Source: QNZT01 sp964651755 (GTDB taxonomy: Bacteria; Campylobacterota; Campylobacteria; Campylobacterales; QNZT01). From it: DNA of 10,920 nt. A model generated the notes under the pieces. It searched no databases. It was given only the letters and a program-made list of their open reading frames with translations, and was not told the DNA's origin. Each line of letters starts with the position of its first letter. Positions within the stretch are counted from its first letter, which is position 1. A program made the translations under genes and the position numbers. This document shows positions 5,439 to 10,920 of this stretch, in pieces. Location: the NCBI GenBank assembly GCA_964651755.1, contig CAZYZD010000074.1, positions 1 to 10,920 of the forward strand, in the 5' to 3' direction.

Positions 5439-6722
5439 ATGCGAAAAATCCTCTATTCACTCGCGTTAGCTATACCGCTTTTCGCTGAAACGCTGGATGA
5501 GTTGGTAACGTATGCCACCACACACAGCACCGCTGTCAAACAGGCAAAAGTCCAAAGTGAACTTGCTACGCTTAACCGTAAACAGAATCAGGCAGGGATG
5601 TACGGCGAACTTGATCTTGTCGGCAGTGTAACCCACTACAATCTCGATCGAACGCTTGCACCGCTTACGCCGACTGTCATTGCCAGCGGACAGCCGATTA
5701 CCACCAGTAAAGATCTCTATTTTGCAGGAATAAACTACAACCTGCCCCTTTTTACCGGTTTTGCCCAGACACGAGAAGTCGAGATGGACAAAATCGCTGA
5801 AAAGATGGCAGATGTCAGACTCAAACTCACCAAAGAACAACTGGCATACAATGTCCGGACACTCTATCTGAACATCCTCTCCCTGCAGGAGATCAAAAAA
5901 GCCCAGCATGCCTATGTCAATGCACTCCAGCAGCTAACCAGTCAAATCGCAAAAGAGGTACACCTTGGGAAAAAAGCCAAAATCGATCTTTTAAAATCCA
6001 AAACTTCTCTCCAGGATGCAAAAACAGGCGAAGCACTTCTGCAATCAAATATCAAGATCACCAAAGCTGCACTCAGCGCTTTGACGGGTAAGAAAATCAC
6101 TACCCTTTCCCCTGTCACAATCAACCTCAAAACACCACACTATGATCTAAATACGCTCATGAAAGAAGTCGATTCTCTCTCCAAAGTCAAAGTGGAAAAT
6201 ATGCAGCTGCAAAAAGCACAAAAGATGATCCAGAAAGCCAAGGCAGGCAACTATCCGCAACTTGCACTCAATGCTTCCGCCGGCAGAAATTACGGTGAAG
6301 ACAGCAAAAGAGATGAATGGGACGGCGAAACACTCTGGCAGGTAGGTCTCAATGCAAAATACAACCTGCTCGATTTCGGAAAACGCAGCGCAGGTATCCA
6401 AAAAGCCAAAATCAGCCGTCTTCAGGCAAAACTGAAAAAAGAACAAACCCTGCTTGATATCCAAAAAGAGATCACTCAGGCTATCGCCAAAATCGAACAA
6501 AGTTATGCCACTTATCTTGGAAACAAAGCCCAGCATACACTTGCACGCCAGAGTGCAAAAATAGAACAGGTTCGTTACGAAAACGAAGCTTCAACACTTA
6601 ACGATTTACTGCTTGCAAAAGCCAAAGTGGAGTTAAGTGCATCGAAACTGATCCAGGGCAAATATGACTATCAAAAAAATATCTACTATCTGGAATATCT
6701 ATTAGAAAAAGGGGTACACTAA
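5439..6722 (+). CDS. TolC-family outer-membrane efflux channel
   Basis: The product has 427 residues. The ATG at 5439 is preferred because GGAG (5426-5429) lies 9 bases upstream and the signal peptide MRKILYSLALAIPLFA starts there; an in-frame ATG at 5424 would add five residues and has no ribosome binding site. After cleavage (about residue 16) the two structural repeats of the OEP fold are seen. Each has a long amphipathic coiled-coil helix and a barrel strand pair marked by NYNLPLFTGFAQ (99-110) and AKYNLLDFGKRSAG (306-319), the classic y-x-L-F/L-D-x-G signature. Length is normal for the family. TolC trimers form the outer-membrane exit duct and periplasmic tunnel of tripartite pumps. Its stop codon directly abuts the ATG of the adaptor gene, so the channel is first in an operon dedicated to one pump rather than shared like E. 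coli TolC. Confidence 0.95.
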   Translation: MRKILYSLALAIPLFAETLDELVTYATTHSTAVKQAKVQSELATLNRKQNQAGMYGELDLVGSVTHYNLDRTLAPLTPTVIASGQPITTSKDLYFAGINYNLPLFTGFAQTREVEMDKIAEKMADVRLKLTKEQLAYNVRTLYLNILSLQEIKKAQHAYVNALQQLTSQIAKEVHLGKKAKIDLLKSKTSLQDAKTGEALLQSNIKITKAALSALTGKKITTLSPVTINLKTPHYDLNTLMKEVDSLSKVKVENMQLQKAQKMIQKAKAGNYPQLALNASAGRNYGEDSKRDEWDGETLWQVGLNAKYNLLDFGKRSAGIQKAKISRLQAKLKKEQTLLDIQKEITQAIAKIEQSYATYLGNKAQHTLARQSAKIEQVRYENEASTLNDLLLAKAKVELSASKLIQGKYDYQKNIYYLEYLLEKGVH

Positions 6723-7814
6723 ATGCAACTGAAAAAAACCATCATCACCATCGTTTCCATAGCCGCAGTCGTAGCGCTTGGCATCAAGGGAAAATCACTT
6801 CTGAAAGAGCGTCAGCAGCAAATAGCCGAAGCTTCTCTGCCTAAAACCGAAGCAATGAGTATCGAACTTGTCAAACCGCATACAGGAATACTTCAAAACA
6901 AAGAATCTTTCACCGCACAAGTTGCATCCGACAAAAGTATCAAACTCTCCACCAAACTGGCAGGCTTTGTCAAAAAAGTCTATGTTGAAGAGTCCCAGAT
7001 GGTACACAAAGGAGACCTGCTTGTACAGATCGATGCCACTGAACTGCACTCTACCCTTTACTCTCTTCAGGCACTTCTTGCCACACAAAAGAGTGATTTT
7101 GCCGTTGCAAAAAGCATTTACAACAGAAACAAAAAACTATACGATGCAGGAGGTCTGGCAAAAGAGAAACTCGACCTCTCCCGTGTTGCCCTCAGTGCCA
7201 AAAAATCACAGCTTGAAAATACCACCCAGAAGATTGCACAGCTGAAACATCAGCTTACCTATCTCAGAATTACAGCACCGTTTGACGGACAAGTTGACAC
7301 ACTTTTCATGCATGAAGGTGATCTTGCAGCTGCAGGCAAACCGATCCTGAGTATGAGTAACAATATCAAAAAACTGATCTTCTCTTTTGCTCCAAAATAT
7401 CTGAAAAAGATCAAAACCGGACAAAAAGTTTTTGACACCCAAAACAGTGAAATAGGCGAACTCAAAACTATCTACCCTACTGCCAAAAACGGTCTTGTCA
7501 TGGCTGAAATCAAACTGGAAAAATCCATCGACCTGCCGTTGGGAAGCAGCATGAATATCCACATCCTGACACAACAGGCAAAAGGATGTATCCTCCCTGA
7601 CGACACTCTTATCCACAAAAAAGAGGGAACCTATGTTATGGTCTATACAAACAACCATTTTCAGCCGCTTAAAGTAGATGTCAAAATGCACCAGAACTTT
7701 CAAATCCTCGTCTCACCCTGCCCTCATGACAATGTTGCCAGAGGCAGTGAAGTAAGACTCTCTGCATTAGGTGCATACAAAGAGATTACCGTTGTGGGAG
7801 CAAAAGATGAATAA
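6723..7814 (+). CDS. RND-pump periplasmic adaptor subunit (membrane fusion protein)
   Basis: The product has 363 residues. ATG 6723 follows the previous stop without a gap; AAGGGG a few bases inside the tolC-like gene is its likely ribosome binding site. An N-terminal hydrophobic anchor spans residues 5-21 with no lipobox cysteine, so it is an inner-membrane-anchored rather than lipidated adaptor. The lipoyl half-motifs are GFVKKVYVEESQMVHKGDLL (81-100) and LRITAPFDGQVDTLFMHEGD (181-200), flanking a helical hairpin of about 75 residues (105-178) that would meet the TolC tip. A beta-barrel domain (about 210-285) and a membrane-proximal domain with LPDDTLIHKKEGTYVMV (291-307) complete the usual order. 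The last 8 bases overlap the permease gene, indicating translational coupling. No His/Met-rich metal-chaperone segment like that of CusB is seen. Substrate is unknown. Confidence 0.94.
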   Translation: MQLKKTIITIVSIAAVVALGIKGKSLLKERQQQIAEASLPKTEAMSIELVKPHTGILQNKESFTAQVASDKSIKLSTKLAGFVKKVYVEESQMVHKGDLLVQIDATELHSTLYSLQALLATQKSDFAVAKSIYNRNKKLYDAGGLAKEKLDLSRVALSAKKSQLENTTQKIAQLKHQLTYLRITAPFDGQVDTLFMHEGDLAAAGKPILSMSNNIKKLIFSFAPKYLKKIKTGQKVFDTQNSEIGELKTIYPTAKNGLVMAEIKLEKSIDLPLGSSMNIHILTQQAKGCILPDDTLIHKKEGTYVMVYTNNHFQPLKVDVKMHQNFQILVSPCPHDNVARGSEVRLSALGAYKEITVVGAKDE

Positions 7815-10800
7815 CACATCCCCTACGTGGGTGGAGAAGGTTCTCAAAAAGCCCCATATCATCATCTCGTTTCTGGCTCTTTTTATCCTGGCGGGATTGA
7901 CCGGATACAATAAAATCCACCGGAATCTCTTTCCCAACTCAAACTATCCTGAAGTAGCGGTTGTTATCGTAGAACCGGGAGCTTCCGCCAAGACAATGGC
8001 AAGCAACATCGCTGTTCCTGTCGAAGAGGAACTTTATGCACAGGATGAGATTCGCCGTGCCTACTCCACCACAATCGATGAAGTTACAGTCATACGCGCA
8101 GAGTTTGAGTACAGCAAAGATATCGATACCGCTGTCAATGATGTCGCAAACGCCGTCTCCAAAATCAGAGCAAAACTGCCAACCGACATCAAAGAACCCC
8201 AGATTATCAAAATCACCGAAGCAACAGCGCCGGTACTTGTCGTAGCAATGTCTCCCAAAGAGGGAAGTTCCCTCACTCTTGAAGATATCCGCGATATCGC
8301 CTCTTCCCAGATCAAACATAAACTGCTGAAATCAGAAGGAATCGCCAATGTCGATATCTTCGGCGGTTATCAAAAAGAGCTTCAGATTATTATAGACAAA
8401 GAGAAACTTGACAACTACCACCTCTCTCTTGCACAAGTCATAGCAACATTGCAAAAAAATGACAACGAATATGCCATCGGATTCATCACCAACGAAGAGC
8501 ACCGCTATCTGCTCAAATCACAGGGGAAAAGGGAGATGGTAGACAAACTCAAAAACCTCCCTCTTACACCGGATATCAAACTTTCCGATATTGCAAAAGT
8601 CTATTTCGGACACTATGAAAACAGCGCCGCCTACTCCGGTAACGGTAAAGCAGCCATCGCCCTTTCCATTCAGCGTTCCATCACCGCAGATGTGATAAAA
8701 ACAATCGAAAAAGTGGAAAATGAACTTACAACTTTCCGTGCCAAATACCCAAATATCAACTTTGAAATCAGCGATACCCAGAAAACAACAATTGAACAAA
8801 GTATCGTCAACATGTTCGAATCCCTGCGCGATGCAATCGTTATGTCCACGATTGTTGTTTTTCTCTTTTTAGCTTCATTCAGACAGATTCTGGTAGTACT
8901 CGTTACCATTCCGCTGGTCTATGCTTCCACCATCGCACTGATGTGGCTGGTAGGCATCGACTTCAACGTCGTCACACTCACGGCAATCATCCTTGCACTG
9001 GGACTTCTGCTCGATGATACCGTCGTGGTGATGGAAAATATCGAACGCCATTTCAAAGAACTGGGCAAAGATATCCACAGCGCGGTATTTGACGGAACCA
9101 AAGAGATCATGTTCGCAGACCTCAGCGGGACAATCACCACCATGATCGCCCTCGCCCCGATGCTCTTCGTAGGCGGCTACCCGCAAACAGTCTTTGCACC
9201 GCTGGTAGGAACACTGCTTCTTGCACTGCTGGCATCTTACATCATCTCTATTCTGGCAGTACCGCTCCTTTCACTGCATATTCTTGCACTCGATTACAAA
9301 TGGCTCGTTAAATCAGAACAGTTTTTTCATGCCATTATTGGTCGTGCGAATGATTATATCCAGGGATTTTTCGCCTCTTTGGTACGCGCAATCACCGCAT
9401 CCAAAATCTGGGGTACCGTCTCCATCGTTGTGCTGATCGCACTCTTTATCTCTTCGGTTAAACTGGTCATGCCGGTAGTCGGTCAGGAGTTAATGCCTCC
9501 GATGGATACAGGAGCGGTCAATATCAAAATCACTACCGCTTCCAATCTACCCATCGAAAAGAGTGAAGAGATCCTGAAAAAAGTCAACGAAATCATTATG
9601 CAGGAAGGCAAACTCTTACGTGTCTCGGCGAGTATCGGAAGTGAACCGGGAGTACTGAGTATCGGAAGCGGCAGCGGTATCGACCATATCTCCATCGTAG
9701 CGACATATGTCGACAGACACCAGCGTAAAAAAACCATCTGGGATATCTCCAGAAACCTGCGTACCAAAATCGCCAAAGTAGCCAATGTCAAATATCTCGA
9801 TATCGCACCTTACGGCGCTACCGCACTTGCAAGTATCCGTGCCAATGTAGACGCGATGCTCAGCAGTGACGACATCAACCAGCTGCAAAGTGCAGGCAAA
9901 GAGGTACAAAAAGCACTCGACAAAACACGCGGCGTCGTCTCAACCTCTGTAACCTGGGATATCGACAAAGTAGTATACAACCTCGATATCGACGAACGTG
10001 AAGCCAAACGCTACGGACTCCAGAGAGCCGATATAGTCAACCAGCTCAAACTGGCACTCCGCGGCGCACCTGTGGCAACTTTCCCAAAACAAAACAGTAT
10101 GGATTACAGCGTACGCGCATGGCTGCCGACTGACCAGATCGACAGCTTTGAAAACATCCTGACAATGCTTATCGATACACCAAAAGGGAAAATACCACTC
10201 AACAAAATCGCTTCGCTAAGCTCCCAAAAAGAGCCAAGCCTCATCACCCGTGAAGGGTTGCAATACACCCTCGAAGTTTACGGCAATCGTGACAAAGCAG
10301 CAATCTCACACATCATGGCAAGTTTTGAAGAGCAACTCAAAAACGTCAATCTTCCCAAAGATGTAACACTCGAACAAACAGGCGATATCAAACAGTTCAA
10401 AGCCTCGGCAGAACGTATGGTAGGTGCGATTATCGTCGCTGTTGTTCTGATCTTTTTCACGCTGATCGTCATGTTTGCCAACATCAAAATCTCCCTCATG
10501 ATCCTCTTTTCGATCCCGTTGACAATCATCGGAGCATCCTGGACCATGCTGGCGATCGGCTACCACGTCTCAATGCCTGCCATGATGGGCTTTATGCTCC
10601 TCTCCGGTGTCATCGTAAACAATGCCATCCTGCTTATACACTTCGCCATCGAACAGATCAAAGCAGGCAAAGACAAACGCGCCGCAATGCTTGAATCGAT
10701 CAAAATCCGTACCCGCCCGGTACTCATGACAGCATTCGCCGTTTCAGTAGGCATGCTCCCCGTAGCCCAGGGAAATGCCATAGGACTGGAACGACTCGCA

Positions 10801-10920
10801 CCACTGGGAGCCGTAGCCATCGGAGGACTCATCGTCGGAACTTTCATGACACTCGTCTTCATCCCGACAATGTTCATCTGGACAGTCAAAGAAGAACGAT
10901 TGAAAGAGTTAGACGTATAA
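7807..10920 (+). CDS. RND-superfamily efflux permease, HAE-type (AcrB/MexB/SwrC-like)
   Basis: The product has 1037 residues, complete: TAA is the last codon of the window. ATG 7807 lies inside the end of the adaptor gene (8-base overlap); an in-frame upstream start at 7771 would extend deeper into that gene. The fold is the RND duplicate. TM1 (about 17-35) is followed by a large periplasmic loop with PEVAVVIVEPGAS and AVPVEEELY, TM2-6 (about 340-500), TM7 (about 538-560), a second porter loop with GQELMPPMDTGAVNI, and TM8-12 (about 870-1030). The proton-relay motif in TM4 is GLLLDDTVVVMENIE with Asp403 and Asp404, as in drug-type HAE pumps; HME metal pumps have a different pattern. In TM10 the AcrB Lys940 site is Asn938 (VIVNNAILLIHFA), as in SwrC-like members. 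The permease takes proton-motive force to export substrates through the adaptor and TolC partner encoded upstream. Substrate is not deducible. Confidence 0.95.
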   Translation: MNNTSPTWVEKVLKKPHIIISFLALFILAGLTGYNKIHRNLFPNSNYPEVAVVIVEPGASAKTMASNIAVPVEEELYAQDEIRRAYSTTIDEVTVIRAEFEYSKDIDTAVNDVANAVSKIRAKLPTDIKEPQIIKITEATAPVLVVAMSPKEGSSLTLEDIRDIASSQIKHKLLKSEGIANVDIFGGYQKELQIIIDKEKLDNYHLSLAQVIATLQKNDNEYAIGFITNEEHRYLLKSQGKREMVDKLKNLPLTPDIKLSDIAKVYFGHYENSAAYSGNGKAAIALSIQRSITADVIKTIEKVENELTTFRAKYPNINFEISDTQKTTIEQSIVNMFESLRDAIVMSTIVVFLFLASFRQILVVLVTIPLVYASTIALMWLVGIDFNVVTLTAIILALGLLLDDTVVVMENIERHFKELGKDIHSAVFDGTKEIMFADLSGTITTMIALAPMLFVGGYPQTVFAPLVGTLLLALLASYIISILAVPLLSLHILALDYKWLVKSEQFFHAIIGRANDYIQGFFASLVRAITASKIWGTVSIVVLIALFISSVKLVMPVVGQELMPPMDTGAVNIKITTASNLPIEKSEEILKKVNEIIMQEGKLLRVSASIGSEPGVLSIGSGSGIDHISIVATYVDRHQRKKTIWDISRNLRTKIAKVANVKYLDIAPYGATALASIRANVDAMLSSDDINQLQSAGKEVQKALDKTRGVVSTSVTWDIDKVVYNLDIDEREAKRYGLQRADIVNQLKLALRGAPVATFPKQNSMDYSVRAWLPTDQIDSFENILTMLIDTPKGKIPLNKIASLSSQKEPSLITREGLQYTLEVYGNRDKAAISHIMASFEEQLKNVNLPKDVTLEQTGDIKQFKASAERMVGAIIVAVVLIFFTLIVMFANIKISLMILFSIPLTIIGASWTMLAIGYHVSMPAMMGFMLLSGVIVNNAILLIHFAIEQIKAGKDKRAAMLESIKIRTRPVLMTAFAVSVGMLPVAQGNAIGLERLAPLGAVAIGGLIVGTFMTLVFIPTMFIWTVKEERLKELDV

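Noticed and set aside
7807..10920. Assignment of the efflux system as a CusA/CzcA-type metal pump because of the neighbouring His/Cys genes
   Set aside because: The TM4 motif with two adjacent aspartates and the adaptor without metal-binding segment fit the drug-type HAE family; neighbourhood alone is not enough.
1..10920. tRNA, rRNA, CRISPR array, insertion sequence or attachment site
   Set aside because: No cloverleaf, rRNA core sequence, regularly spaced repeat, transposase motif or flanking duplication was seen by eye on either strand.

Overview
The window looks like chromosomal DNA of a Campylobacterota (epsilonproteobacterial) species, perhaps near Sulfurovum or Sulfurimonas. This is inferred from the style of the IspG protein, the AT-leaning coding sequence and the density of outer-membrane genes; no rRNA or other definitive marker is present. 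There is no tRNA, CRISPR array, insertion sequence or phage gene.

Left edge (1-1065): the 5' 308 codons of ispG (isoprenoid synthesis, iron-sulfur enzyme) run leftward off the window. A near-consensus sigma70 promoter sits so close to its ATG that the mRNA may be leaderless. Positions 1066-3685 hold a two-gene rightward operon. The first gene encodes a secreted SPOR-TPR-outer-membrane beta-barrel protein resembling the Slam/DUF560 translocators of type 11 secretion. Ten bases later a second gene encodes an exported FecR-domain protein whose C-terminus looks like a TbpB-type beta-barrel, the usual cargo domain of such translocators. This pair is the most interesting content of the window.

Middle (3686-5438): a gap of about 260 bases holds a perfect inverted repeat. 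It is followed by a 36-residue membrane miniprotein with a good ribosome binding site. Convergent to it lies a leftward pair: a small exported His/Cys protein of DUF2946-like design, then a histidine-rich outer-membrane barrel. Together these suggest a metal-related envelope function, but that is inference. A 154-base divergent promoter region with two imperfect inverted repeats separates this pair from the next operon.

Right part (5439-10920): a compact three-gene tripartite efflux operon encodes a TolC-family outer-membrane channel, a periplasmic adaptor and an RND inner-membrane permease. The first two genes abut and the last two overlap by 8 bases. The permease has the paired TM4 aspartates of proton-driven drug-type pumps rather than the HME metal-pump pattern, so the substrate stays open. 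Its stop codon is the last three bases of the window. No regulator gene is visible.
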